Source: Hanleya hanleyi (Eukaryota > Mollusca > Polyplacophora > Lepidopleurida > Hanleyidae). From it: DNA of 64,000 nt. The stretch lies in contig JAVTVY010018784.1 in the NCBI GenBank assembly GCA_036873755.1, forward strand, positions 1 through 64,000, given 5' to 3'. Shown one piece after another: positions 46,625 through 58,436 of the stretch; the first letter of the stretch is position 1, and the number at the start of each line of letters is the position of its first letter. Under the pieces are notes generated by a model. The model was not told the DNA's origin and did no database searches. It saw nothing but the letters and a program-made list of their open reading frames with translations. The translations under genes and the position numbers were made by a program.

Positions 46625-47515
46625 TTAGTGTTTTGTGTGTTTTCTCATATGCCTAGCAAGACTACAGCTTTTGGCACATTTGTAATTGCAAAGGCAACAC
46701 CCGAAAAGCTCTGCACCAGTGTGTACTCTCATATGCAAAACAAGATCACTGTTACTGCCAAATCTATGATCACAAAAAGAACAATTGAAAGGCTTTTCAC
46801 CAGTGTGTGTCTTCATATGTCTAACGATAGAACTATTCCAATTGGATCTGTAATCACACAGAGAACACTCAATAGGCTTCACACCAGTGTGTGTTCTCAT
46901 ATGATTAACGAGACTACTATTCCAACTGGTTTTATAATTACAAAGAGAACACTTAAATGGCTTTTCACCAGTATGGGTTGACATGTGCGAAACAAGATTA
47001 CTGCGATTTGAAGATCTATAATCGCATACAGAACATTTGAAAGGCTTTTCCCCAGTGTGTGTTCTCTTATGTTTAATAAGATTGTTTTTAGTGGCAGATC
47101 GATAATCACACATAGAACACTTAAAAGGTTTTTCGCGAGTGTGTGTTGTCATATGTGTAACAAGATTGCTGTTACAGACAGATCTATAATCACAGAGAGT
47201 ACACTTGAACGGGTTTTCACCGATGATTTTTCTCACACAATGATCAACAGTGGGTTGGCAAGTGCTCCCATATTTGCAGTATGCTTTTTCTCCAGTGGGC
47301 CTACATGCACATGTCACGTCGACGTGTGTACCAGAACAGTGCTTTTCGACAGGCAGTGGACTCTTCAATTTTCCTGCAGCCATATTATGTTCGTCTGGGA
47401 TCGTCATTTCCTCCGTTTGGCATCGATACAAGGCAACAGGAACTGCTGGCTTCAGGTTGCTTATATCTGGAAAAGGACACTTTATCTCGTAACCTTCAAA
47501 TTTGACACTTTCTAC
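46625..47515 (-). CDS. Gene D exon 2: seven-finger C2H2 protein, complete C-terminus
   Basis: Acceptor AG at 47516-47517, then GTAGAAAGT in phase 0, for 296 codons to TAA after KHTKH. With exon 1 the protein is 441 residues. Seven fingers all keep their four ligands: VCNSNLVT, ATKNNLIK, SNRSNLVS, TSWNSSLVN, SNWNSSIVR, FGSNSDLVL, CAKSCSLAR. The codon that is TGA in A-C is TGT (46940-46942) here, so fingers 4-7 are translated. This looks closest to the ancestral layout: two front fingers plus a distinct tail, without the amplified VRNSSLVT-type units. The spacer has extra Cys residues (CACRPTGEK, STCQPT). The intron upstream holds an LTR element of 4.8 kb. Confidence 0.87.
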   Translation of the reverse strand, partial: VESVKFEGYEIKCPFPDISNLKPAVPVALYRCQTEEMTIPDEHNMAAGKLKSPLPVEKHCSGTHVDVTCACRPTGEKAYCKYGSTCQPTVDHCVRKIIGENPFKCTLCDYRSVCNSNLVTHMTTHTREKPFKCSMCDYRSATKNNLIKHKRTHTGEKPFKCSVCDYRSSNRSNLVSHMSTHTGEKPFKCSLCNYKTSWNSSLVNHMRTHTGVKPIECSLCDYRSNWNSSIVRHMKTHTGEKPFNCSFCDHRFGSNSDLVLHMRVHTGAELFGCCLCNYKCAKSCSLARHMRKHTKH

Positions 47516-48159
47516 CTAAAACAAACAAACAAAAAACAATGACATCATTTAAGTTGTGATGACGGGAATTGAATGCAGTGGTTATAGTCAGAGGTCAGAT
47601 GAGTTAAACAATTCGTAGACATGGATATGGAATACTTTTGATTTGTCAGACTGCAAGTAGTGTTTTCAAAATACGACCAATAAATACCTGGCAAAATCAA
47701 GTTGTATTACACTATCTCTAACCATAGAAAATGAATTGAAATATATGATCTCCCGTTATGACATAATAAGTATTGAATCAAAAGCGTCACATCCGACAAT
47801 TAGTAGGCACCCGCCATCCATCGATTATTTTTGCATCCACGTTCAAAAGACCGCATTTACTCGACCTCCATGCTCATCATTAACATCAGACGAGTTACCT
47901 ATTTTGAGCTGATCCGTCAACACAGCGCATGAGCTAGCCTAGCTAATTCCGTTTAAACCTGTGAGAAAAGCGCGACTGAGATACCAAGGGTACGTCTTAG
48001 AATCCTCCGTATTCTACATGTAGGCTGAATGTGAGATGCAAAGAGAGCTTTCCCGTGAAGTCATATGACTGCTGTTTAGTCGCCACACGTCAATTTTCCC
48101 CAACCTCTAACATATCTCACCAACTTAAGTGACCTGTAGCACATATCTAATAAGCATAT

Positions 48160-48914
48160 TCTAAAATGTCGATTCTTGACCATCATATAGATGAGATAAG
48201 TTATATGTGAAATCTCGACTTTTAGCCACCATAACTAACATTAGCAATTTTATTACATCAACTTTTTCCTTGAGTGAAAATTCATGATTTCTTAAGCTTT
48301 CACACTGTATGAGTACAGAAGGCTACATGTATGTTATATTCGAGGCTGACAGTTTAACATGAGGGAATTGTTTTCGGTTCTGGATTCTGCTTTGGTAATA
48401 TAAACATCCTGTCCAATGGCCTGTAGGGTCAAGCATTGTCAATTAACTTTTGTGAGAAATTATATTTGACTGTATTTCTAGTAGGCGTCAGATTCGATCT
48501 TCGGTAGTCAGCTATATGACTTAACGGTGTGAATAAGTACAATGTACCCGGTGGAACCCAGACTTTGAGTTCTGTGTTTTGGTTTAGTGACAATTCGATT
48601 GTCCCATTGTCATAAAGTCTGATGAGATGTTATCATGTACCCATTGTTAGGACAGTATAAAAGAAAATGATTGACGGTTTCCAATTTACAGAAAAAGATC
48701 CTCTGTCATGTTACCACCGGTACAGCGTCACAATTTTGTAAGCTGAAATCTACGAGCTAACTACAGCAATGTGTGTGTTCTGTTGTCATCCATTTTAAGT
48801 CCAGAGAAAATCACTGGCCTGACCGAAATCTTCTGATGGGTTTATGTAATTTTACCCGGGAACATCGGCGCCCCATACAAACCCACTTTCCGTCGAGAGT
48901 TCTCACAAATTACA
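48160..48914. repeat. Left LTR
   Basis: 755 bp. About 97% identical by eye to the right LTR. The main difference is a 10-base gap near the CTGTA(CCGGTTTGTA)TGAG stretch. It contains ACAGTATAAAAG, a TATA-type core. Confidence 0.88.
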
Positions 48915-51900
48915 TTGGCGAGCTTGCCAGGATAAAGACTACAATTACATTGGCGAGTTTGCTTCAAGATAAAAAAAAAAAATTCCGGATGCCACAGGAA
49001 CATTGGTTTATGAACAGCGGAATATTTATATTTCCACGTCTGAAGTTTTCAGCCTTACTTGACGCTGTACCGGTGGGATAATCTACTGCAAGATGGTGAG
49101 CCGACAGCCACAATGCGAGGACCCGTCCATGAGCTATGGACAGTCTTTGACGACCTGTTTCTTTGAGTGACCACGGTACCATCGGTTCCTGGACCCTCCG
49201 TCTCCCTTCTTCCTTCTTCTGCGGTCGGTGCAGGGAGCCCATGGTCCCTCATCGCTTTCTTCCAGGCTGGCAGAACGGTCGTCATCTTCCCTCTTCCTTC
49301 TTTCTTCTGGTGCGGCGGGCTATTTCCTTCATAACTCTGAAATCTTGACGGATCTCGTCCTCTTCCGTCTCCTTTGGTGACACAGTGACGTCGACGCCGC
49401 GGTGGTTTGCAGTCCTTTCTCCCCTCTCATGACTTTCTTCTGCAAGTTCTTCACGTCTGCTCGTGTGGACGGGCGCGAACGCACCAATAATCGTCTGAAA
49501 AATGTCGCACGGTGGGGCGGTTCCTCATCTGTCGACACGCGGCGGTCCAGCCTAGCATTTGTGAGTGAGCCGGATCTTCCTTCATCCTGTACATCAAGAC
49601 TGCCACATGACTATTTTACTTGGTGTCACACCTCCCGCTCTCCTCGTCTTCTTGCATTGAACTCCCCTTCTATTCCTGCATTCAATGAAGTAGTCACCCG
49701 GACGGTGACTAGTGCACATGTTTGGTTCCGATGCTTTGACTATGATGGCTTTTGCAATCCTCTTCAGTTCTTCTTCATAGGAGCTCTCCTTGAACTGCCT
49801 TGTGGTTCTGACCGGAAGGAATTCCGGAAATGTGTCCACAACTGCGTGAGTGATGTCCATCTCAGTGATAAAATTTCGACCCAAGCACTGTTCCTTCCTA
49901 TAACAGCGACATGTTTCTCCTCTTCCTTGGTGACGTGACAGCGTGTGCCAGAAACCTCTGGAACGAGTCCATTCCGTGGAAACAATATATACAGGTACAG
50001 TTTGATTCGTTTTACTTAACAGAGAGCCTAGCCTTGTAAATGGCCGTAGTGATTGAAAACATAACTGTGTTGTGGTATATTATCTGCCTGGACTTCCCTG
50101 GACTTTCTGTCTGACGTTCTGAAGTTCCCACTGATTGACAATAGTGCGTGTGATGAACAGTATGTACTTTACAGAACTGGATCATGCCTAACGAACTCTA
50201 AGACATTGTATTCTTGTAACTTTCTTGGAACATTCTGGACTGAATTCTCAGACAGGTTGGTACACATGTATTGAACGTGAGGTTTAACCCTTAACTTTCT
50301 CTCTCTCCCTTGAACGATCATGTTATATGTGTTATAATCATGCCGTATATGAACTGTTGACATTTCTCATATATTGTGCATGTTTTGTTTATTATTGATA
50401 ATACTGCATGCCCAGTGGAGTTGATGAAGCAATGGTGAAACTGGTAGATCGCATGAATTCCATTGTCACTAGTAAATTTTGTGATTTGCAGATTGATAAA
50501 TCTAGCCTTTGAAGTTTGTATGATAATATTGTGACGTGGTTCCACAATGATTTTTTATTAGGACATTTTATCGCGATTAGTGCCATAATAGTGTAGCTGG
50601 TGAGCTAAAACACTTCACGCAATATTCGGCTATGAGAGCCTGGATATCGTGAATATTTGTGGTTATTTGTTTATTTTGGATCTTCAGATATAAGTCTAAG
50701 ATGTTGGATGACAAATTGGTTTCAATTAACACGTATTGGCAACTTCGTTAAGTTCGGTAAAAATTGTGTCCAAGTCAACAATAAGTTTCTAGCTTTCATA
50801 ATGAGTAACATGTAAGGTCCAAATGTTAACCTTTGCGGATGGGGTACCGTATATTAAATTAGCACAGGCGATGCTACAGAAATCCGATACTTGGTGACAG
50901 TTATGGAAGACTGTTTGAGACATAACCACAGAATAATTGTGTCTGTGGTGAATATTTGTGTATGCAACAATATTGAGATGCCATGTAGTGGTATTAATTG
51001 AATAATGCGCGTTGTTATTTTGTGCAGAATACTTTTGTCATTACTGATCGAGTTTCCCCGTGTGAATCCTTTCTCTGGCATCATAGTTTTTCTTGCAATG
51101 AAATGGTGTGTTAATTCTGTTTTGGAATAAGTATGTTCTTATTGGTGTAGGCTGGAACGTAGAGTCTGATACTCTCTAATCTGAAGAATTCGCAGTTCTT
51201 GCAGATAGGATTCAAATGCCTAACGTTGCCATTCGCAACCACTTGAACGTTCCCAGAATTAGTGCCGTTTGAATGCCCCTTCTTGACAGGCATTGAGTAT
51301 GATAATTGACATTTCGACGTGTATTTCTCTCACCATGGTTTTGCTTGTACCCTTGTCGCGCTTTTGTATATCTTTTGCACACATTGTAATCTGTATGGCT
51401 ATTGTTCTCAAATTTTGCTTCACTCGGTGACATTGTAATGCATGATCTGCAACTAGACAGTGCTCTGGAGACTGTTCTACGCGATTATGTTTTTCCAACT
51501 TTGTATCCTCCTTTGTAATGTTTTTGTTTTCCTTTCTTGTCACTCTTGCCAGTGGGTGTGCGTTTTCTGCAGAAAAACGTACTCTCACTTGAGGTCAAGT
51601 TTTGGTGTATTAGTGGCTGTTGAACTGATCATTCGCGCAGGTTCTAGCACTATTGCTTGTCTTCTTATTATTGTATTTTCTTCTTTTGCTTATTTCTTGT
51701 TTCACTGTTTTGACATTTTCATGTATTCCTCTGCTGTTCCATATATATTTTGTTTTGATTTTCAGGAACATGTAATGTGTTGATAAACTATTTTGGATTT
51801 GAAGCTAATGTATGAATTTTCAAGCAATTGTTTTGATATTATGTTTTGAGCACATTGTTTTGACATTTCCACACTTGTCAGTGACTGGCACGTGTCTCAC

Positions 51901-52156
51901 ATACCTAGATTACTTCCATTGAGCAATGAGAGTAAATATGACCTTATGACCTTACGCAATGAATATGGACTACGGTAATTGAATAATTTGTTTCTGGTAT
52001 TCGACCGATATTTCTGATAACGACCTTGGCTATTCATAATGGACTATTCTTTGACATTTTGTTATTATTCTTGCTGCCTTATGCGTTTTGTGCTCATACT
52101 TTGAGATGAATAAACGATCTTCGTTCGTATTTTTCATTTTCCATTGTCGGATGATA
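48915..52156. other. LTR element interior
   Basis: Opens with a repeated ATTACATTGGCGAG leader (48909 and 48944). It contains only short frames on both strands. On the minus strand near 49329-49985 two overlapping frames are basic and hydrophilic (VRSRPSTRADVKNLQKKVMR); near 51259-51588 one reads EHCLVADHALQCHRVKQ. No reverse transcriptase or integrase motif is visible. No polypurine tract is seen next to either LTR, so orientation remains open. Confidence 0.5.
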
Positions 52157-52930
52157 TGTAAAATGTCGATTCTTAACCACCATATAGATGAGATAAGTTC
52201 TATGTGAAATCTCGACTTTTAGCCACCATATCTAACATTAGCAATTTTATTACATCAACTTTTTCCTTGAGTGAAAATTCATGATTTCTTAAGCTTTTAG
52301 ACTGTACCGGTTTGTATGAGTACAGTAGGCTACATGTATGTCATATTCGAGGATGACAGTTTAACATGAGGGAATTGTTTTCGGTTCTGGATTCTGCTTT
52401 GGTAATATAAACATCCTGTCCAATGACCTGTAGGGTCAAGCATTGTCAGTTAACTTCTGTGAGAAATTATATTTGACTGTATTTCTAGTAGGCGTCAGAT
52501 TCGATCTTCGGTAGTCAGCTATATGATTTAACGGTGTGGATAAGTACAATGTACCCGGTGGAACCCAGACTTTGAGTTCTGTGTTTTGGTTTAGTGACAA
52601 TTCGATTGTCCCATTGTCATAAAGTCTGATGAGATGTTATCATGTACCCATTGTTAGGATAGTATAAAAGAGAATGTTTGACGGTTTCCAATTTACAGAA
52701 TAAGATCCTCTGTCATGTTACCACCGGTACAGCGTCACAATTTTGTAAGCTGAAATGTACGAGCAGTAAAAGTTAACTACAGCAATGTGTGTGTTCTGTT
52801 GTCATCCATTTTAAGTCCAGAGAAAACCACTGGCCGGAGCGAAATCTTCTGATGGGTTTATGTAATTTTACCCGGGAACATCGGCGCCCCATACAAGCCC
52901 ACTTTCCGTCGAGAGTTCTCACAAATTACA
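52157..52930. repeat. Right LTR
   Basis: 774 bp, starts TGTAAAATGTCG and ends AAATTACA. It keeps the intact TGTAA terminus that pairs with TTACA. Confidence 0.88.
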
Positions 52931-53027
52931 ATATGTATATGACCTAAAAGCTGCGGTGTAGTAGTATATTGTATCCCAGCTGAATCACAAGAGAGAATCG
53001 GTCAACAGTTTCCAGTACCGTACTCAC

Positions 53028-53462
53028 GTGATCAGGACTCGCAGTTATTTTTCCTATCGTCGTGTTGGTGCACATGCCTATGCCCTCTGCGAGGCTTGTT
53101 TGCTCGAGTTTGATTCCATCACCTGTATGTGATAGGTCCTCATGTGTTGCTGCTATTTGTCCATCCTCTGCTTTAACCGACCACAAGGGTGTAGGATATT
53201 TCAAATAATCGTCTGGCGGTTCCTGTTTCATACGAACATTTGTCGACTGCTGATAGCCTTGATGCTCTTCCATGACGTTATCCAAGACTGGGGTAGTAGA
53301 TTCGTCTTTTATATCTTGAGGAGTCATGGCGGAATCCGCATGGCGAACCAAATGTGAGTCCGATCCATCTTCTGGACAGTCCATGAGAGGTTCAGGCTTT
53401 ATTACACCTGACCATGGAAACTTAAACATATCTCTGACGGAAGAATCTGCTTTACTTGCCAT
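53028..53462 (-). CDS. Gene D exon 1: PsiKxE-rich N-terminal module
   Basis: ATG at 53460-53462, 145 codons to the GTGAGT donor (53022-53027), phase 0. Motifs: IKPE (first site, Thr to Pro), IKDE, MKQE, VKAE and IKLE. The intron to exon 2 is 5.5 kb, reduced to about 0.74 kb without the LTR element, matching the other copies. Confidence 0.82.
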
Positions 53463-54405
53463 GATTTATCCCACAGACGATATATTTGATGTTGGGATTC
53501 GTCTCTTTCCCGTCGATCAGGGTCACAAATATCCTTCAAAAAGAGGAATACATTCTGATTTCACTGACAGACAAGCTGAAATTCGTTTCGGGCGAAATAA
53601 TACTCATCTATATGGGTGTCTTTCTGAAATAATGTGTTTGCTTTTTGTATGTAGAAAAATATTCAAATATTTTTTGGTATCAAGAGAAATATTCTCAACG
53701 TCAATAATTTTTTCTTTTATCTTTAAAATGGAATTTTCGATATCAAAATTTAGATTTTAAGTCGTTTTGATGCAATAATGATGTGAAACAGATAATAATA
53801 TGTTTGATTATTTATAGTAAAACATATTCAAAGAATTGTTGATACCAAGAGAAGCATTTTCAACGTCAATAAATTTTTTTTTTTTTATTTATATTTAAAA
53901 TGGATTTTTCGATATCAAAATTTAGGTTGTAGGTTGTCTTGATGCAATAATATGAAACAGATAATATGTTTGCTTATTTATAGCAAAAGGGATTAAAAGA
54001 ATTTTTTTATTATCTTTGAACTAAACACTATTGAGTAAAAACAATAGAACAAGAATATCAAAAAGAAACTGTTTCGCATTGAGATAGAAAAAGCCATCTC
54101 AAAACGGGTGACAAACCTTCGGTTTCCTACTATTGGTGTTTACCATTAGAAAAATGTAAAAAAAAAATTCGATCTAGATTTGATTGAACAGGCGAATACT
54201 ATCATTTTTTTTTTTACAAAATCAACTTTCCGCACAAGGCAAGAAAATCAAAGGATAGTTATACATGTATATTTACAGGTACTATATGAATATGTAGAAA
54301 ACTGTCATTGGTATCATAGAAACACCGAAAAGTTGAATATGAATGCCTGTATATATGACTTCAGAAAATGCATTTTCAGAATATGAAATGATCTTCAAAA
54401 TAAAG
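53463..54405. other. Proximal upstream block of gene D
   Basis: Matches 8462-9270 and 23944-24500. Contains three diverged copies of a 'GATATCAAAATTTAGGTTTTAGGTTGTCTTGATGCAATAATA'-like segment also seen repeated in unit 2. No gene is seen. Confidence 0.5.
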
Positions 54406-54640
54406 AGCAAGCGTTCTGAGAACACCAACAACTCGTCTTGCGGGGTCATCTGCATAAGTTGCAGAAACATATATGTAGAGCAAACTTTCCATGTACAGGG
54501 GAACATGTAATATTTTGCCTAACAATTACCTGCAGCAGTATTGAAAGCATACACGTAGAGCAAACAAAAACGTCTAGAATAAATGATGTGGTATGGGCAA
54601 TAATGTCTGGGATAGATTATCTGCTACAGACAATAACATC

Positions 54641-55410
54641 AGTCCCATGTGGGATAACTGCCAGATAGGTCAATCCCGTGTAGAATGGATAGCTCCATGC
54701 CGTGCGATTACTGCTGCATAGGGCAGTCAACGATGAGCTTACTGCTGGAAAGGTGAGTCCCATGCGAGATTACTGCTGGATAGACCAGTCCTGTGTAGGA
54801 TTACTGCTGGATGGGCTAGTCCCATGTGTTATTACTGCTGGATAGACCAGTCCCATGTGGGATTACTGCTGCATAGTCCAGTCTCGGGTTGGATTACTGT
54901 TGGATAGACGAGTCTCGTTAAGGGATTACTGCTGGATACTTCAGTCCCGTGTGGGATTACTGCCTCATAGGCAATCGAGTGTGGAACTACTGCAGCATAC
55001 GATAATCCCATGTGGGATTACTGCTGGGGAGGCCAGTCCCGTGTGGGATTACTGCTGGATAGGCTACCCCTGTGTGGGATTACAGTGAGATAGGTCAGTG
55101 CCATGTAGGATTATGGCTGGATAGGTCAGTTCCGTGTGGAATTACTGCTGCATATTGCAGTCCAGTGCGAGGTTACTTCTGGATAGGTCAGACCCGTGTG
55201 AGATTACTGCTGGATAGGCCAGTCCCGTGTGGGATCACTGCTGGATAGGCCAGTCCAATGTGGGATTACTGGTGGAAAGGCCAGTCCGGTCTGGGATTAC
55301 TGCTGGATAGTTGAGTCCCATATGCGATCACTGCTGGATAGGTTAGTCCCGTGTGGCATCACTGCTGGATAGGTCAGTCCTGTGTGGAATTACTGCTGGA
55401 TAGGTCTGAC
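54641..55410. repeat. 31-bp minisatellite array 1
   Basis: Roughly 24 copies of GGGATTACTGCTGGATAGGC followed by CAGTCCCGTGT, with substitutions and occasional indels. The stop-free frames inside are a by-product of the repeat. Confidence 0.9.
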
Positions 55411-56200
55411 CTAGGAGAACATGAAACATATACACCAAGATTTACAATCATCCCACGAAAGGTTCAGCAAACTGGCCATGTAGATCTGGACATTTATCTG
55501 GATAATTAGGACATATTTCTTAAATAGCAAATGCACATCCTCGAATCACATTGAACTTGAGTAGCAAGTGTCAAACTCATCCAATGAAAGCTGACAGCTT
55601 CTACAAACTTTCCATGTACAGGTGTACATGTATGTGCATCATCATTGACAGATGACAAAACCCTCAAAATTTGAACAAAATTAATATTCCATCTTCTAGA
55701 TAGCACAGGGACATCCTCTGATCATATGAAATATGTGTACCAAGTTCCATATTCATTCAATGAAATCTGACAAATTCAGACAACTTTTCAGTACATTTTT
55801 GGCTGGAAAAACATTATAATTGGCAAATTTCTAAGTCTAAAACCTCATAATTTGGGCACAAATTAATATTTCATCTCCTCCTCTAATCATGAGAAACATG
55901 TGTACCAAGTTTCGTAATCATCCATTAACAGCTGACAACTGCATCAAACTTTCTATGTACATGTACATGTGTGCATGTAGAGGCCTACATGTACAATTCT
56001 GCTAAAGAGAAAGCTATATCATTTGCCATAAGTTGGACAAAAAGTTAATATTTCATCTCAAAAATAGCACAGGTACACCCTCTAATCATAAGAAACATGT
56101 GTACCAAGTTTCATAATCATCCAAAGACAACTGCAGCAAACTTTCTAAGTACAGATGTACATGTGCTCTTCAGCTAAACGCAAAACTCGATCATAGGGAT
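55411..56200. repeat. About 170-bp diverged tandem repeats, block 1
   Basis: Repeated phrases: ACCAAGTTTCATAATCATCC, AGCTGACAACTGCAGCAAAC, ATTAATATTTCATCTC and ACATGTACATGTG, about every 170 bases. Confidence 0.75.
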
Positions 56201-56462
56201 TTCAACATTGGAGCACCCATGGAATGCCCAGGGAAAGTAACCCCAGGTGGATTACCCACCCCCTTTACTTCGTAGGGCGAGATAAAAATATAAAAAAAAA
56301 CAAGCGTTCTGAGAACCCCAACATCTCGCCTTGCGGGGTCATCCGCCAAAGCTGCAGCAGTATTGAAAGCATAAATATAGAGCAAACAATAACGTCCGGA
56401 ATAGATGATGTGATACAGACAATACTGTCTGGAATAGATTATCTGGTACAGACAATAACATC

Positions 56463-57165
56463 AGTCCCATGTGGGATTACTGCCAGATAGGTCAATCCCA
56501 TGTAGGATGGATAGGTCAGTGCCGTGAGATTACTGCTGCATAGGGCAGTCCATTGTGAGATTACTGCTGGATAGGTCAATCTCATGCGAGATTACTGCTG
56601 GATAGACCAGTCCCATGTGGGATTACTGCTGGATAGTCCAGTCCCAAGTGGGATTACTGCTGGATAGGCCAGTCCCGTCTGGGATTACTGCTGGATAGGC
56701 GAGTCTCATATGGGATTACTGCTGGATAAGTCAGTCCCGTTTGGAATTACTGTTGGGAAGGCCAGTCCCGCGTGGGATTACTGCAGGATAGGCTAACCCC
56801 GGCTGTGTGAGATTACAGCGGGATAGGTCAGACCCATGTAGGATTATGGCTGGACAGGTCAGTGCCGTGTGGGATTACTGCTGCATATTGCAGTCCAGTG
56901 CGAGATTACTTCTGGATAGGTCAATCTCGTCTGAGATTACTACTGCATAGGCCAGTCCCGTGTGGGTTTACTGCTCCCATGTGGGATTACTGCTGGATAG
57001 GCCGATCCGATCCGGGATTACTGCTGGATAGTGGAGTCCCATATGAGATTACTGCTGGATAGATCAGTTCTGTGTGGCATTACTGCTGGATAGGCAGTGC
57101 CATTTGGGATTACTGCTGGATATGTCAGTCCCGCGTGGGATTACTGCTGGATAGGTCTGACCAAG
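56463..57165. repeat. 31-bp minisatellite array 2
   Basis: Roughly 22 copies of the same 31-bp unit as array 1, with the consensus GGATTACTGCTGGATAGG. Confidence 0.9.
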
Positions 57166-58205
57166 TGAAACATGAAACATGTCCACCAAGTTTTATAATT
57201 ATCTCACGAAAGGTTCAACAAACGTTCCATGTACAGATCTACATGTAAATTTTTGCCCAACAAAAGAATCTTATCAATGGAAATGTACGAAGTCCAAATA
57301 TTCATATTTAATGTCATATTTCTTAAATAGCACATGCACATCCTCGAATCACAATGAACTTGTGTCAACCAAGTGTCAAACTCATCCAATGAAAGCTGAC
57401 AGCTACAGTAAACTCTCCATGTACAGGTGTACAAGTAAGTACATTATCATTGGCATATTACTAAGACAAAACTCTCAAAATTTGAACAAAAACCAATATT
57501 GCATCTCCTAAATAGCACAGGTACATCCTCCAATCATACGAAATATGTGTATCAAGTTTCATAATCATCCAATGACAGCTGACAACTGCAGAAAATTACA
57601 GCTGTACATGTATACATGTAAAGGCCTACATGTACAGCCTCTACATGTACAATTTGGCTAAACAGAAAACTCTATCATTTGCCATAATTCGGAACAAAAT
57701 TAATATTTCATCTAAAAAATACCTCAGGTACATCCTCTTATCATAAGAAACAAGTTTCATAATCATCCAAAGACAACTGCAGCAAACTTTCTAAGTACAG
57801 ATATGCATGTGCACTTCAGCTAAATGCAAAACTCCTATCATTTGCGATAATTTGGAGAAAAATTAATATTTCATCTCAAAAATAGCACAGGTTCATCCTC
57901 TAACATGTGTACCAAGTTTCGTAATCATCCAATGACAGCTGACAACTGCAGCAAATTTTCTATGTACATGTACATTTATACATGTAGAGGCCAATATGTA
58001 CAATTTTGCTAAACAGAAAACTCATTTGACATAATTTGGAGAAAAATCAATATTTCATCTCTTAAATTGCACAGGTACATCCTATAATCATAAGAAACAT
58101 GTGTACCAAGTTTCAAAATCATCCAATGATAGCTGACAACTGCAGCAAACTTTCTAAGTACAGATGTGCGTGTGCACTTCAGCTAAAGCAACTCTATCAT
58201 AGGGA
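57166..58205. repeat. About 170-bp diverged tandem repeats, block 2
   Basis: The same repeat family as 55411-56200, with about six units ending before GGGATTTTAATATTGGAGCA. A (CGACAC)-like stretch at 58343-58380 follows. Confidence 0.75.
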
Positions 58206-58436
58206 TTTTAATATTGGAGCACCCCGGGGGTAGTAGCCCCACGTGGAATACCCCCCTCATATTTTTTTCATATTTTTCCAAAATTTTCTAGTTGTTTTTT
58301 TAAATTTGCTAAACCAAAAACCTTATCATTTCCAAACAGGGGACACCGACATCGACACCGACACCGCAACCGACGACGACATCCTCTTTCCTCCCTCACA
58401 ATATCTGCCCTTTACTTCGTAAGGCGAGATAAAAAA

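Larger units (their letters stand above)
48160..52930. mobile_element. LTR retrotransposon in the intron of gene D
   Basis: Two direct LTRs flank about 3.2 kb. They start TGTAA (mutated to TCTAA in the left one) and end TTACA. ATAT occurs on both outer sides (48156-48159 and 52931-52934), and paralogous introns have the unoccupied site near TAATATGTATATG. Plus-strand signs: TATAAAAG in each LTR (48656, about 52669) and TTGGCGAGCTTGCCAGGAT directly after the left LTR, like a primer-binding site. Against this, a minus-strand stretch at 51250-51600 resembles a BEL/Pao-type Cys/His region. No intact gag or pol is present. Confidence 0.82.
54406..56300. mobile_element. Minisatellite-bearing element, copy 1
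   Basis: Begins CAAGCGTTCTGAGAACACC and ends at CTTCGTAGGGCGAGATAAAA. Layout: unique head, a 31-bp minisatellite (54641-55410), then diverged repeats of about 170 bp. It is followed in tandem by copy 2. The head has CTCGTCTTGCGGGGTC and the end CGTAGGGCGAG, a short inverted pairing. No ORF. The layout resembles non-autonomous elements with internal tandem repeats described in molluscs, but the family is not identified. Confidence 0.6.
56301..58436. mobile_element. Minisatellite-bearing element, copy 2
   Basis: Starts ACAAGCGTTCTGAGAACCCC at about 56307 and ends CTTTACTTCGTAAGGCGAGA at about 58430. Same layout as copy 1. After it, unit 4 resumes with CAGTGACAGATAAATCACAT, matching 9277 of unit 1. 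Confidence 0.6.

Noticed and set aside
49402..49938. 178-codon plus-strand frame within the LTR element as gag.
   Set aside because: Composition is Ser/Phe-rich and looks antisense to basic minus-strand frames; no nucleocapsid or capsid motif is visible.
54855..55088. Open frames inside the minisatellite arrays (repeated VGLLLD or GITA strings; also 56862-57062).
   Set aside because: Produced by the 31-bp repeat; no start context, splice signals or conservation between the two arrays.
54641..57165. Possible CRISPR-like array, since a 31-bp repeat recurs many times.
   Set aside because: Units are contiguous with no unique spacers, and the genome is eukaryotic. It is a minisatellite.
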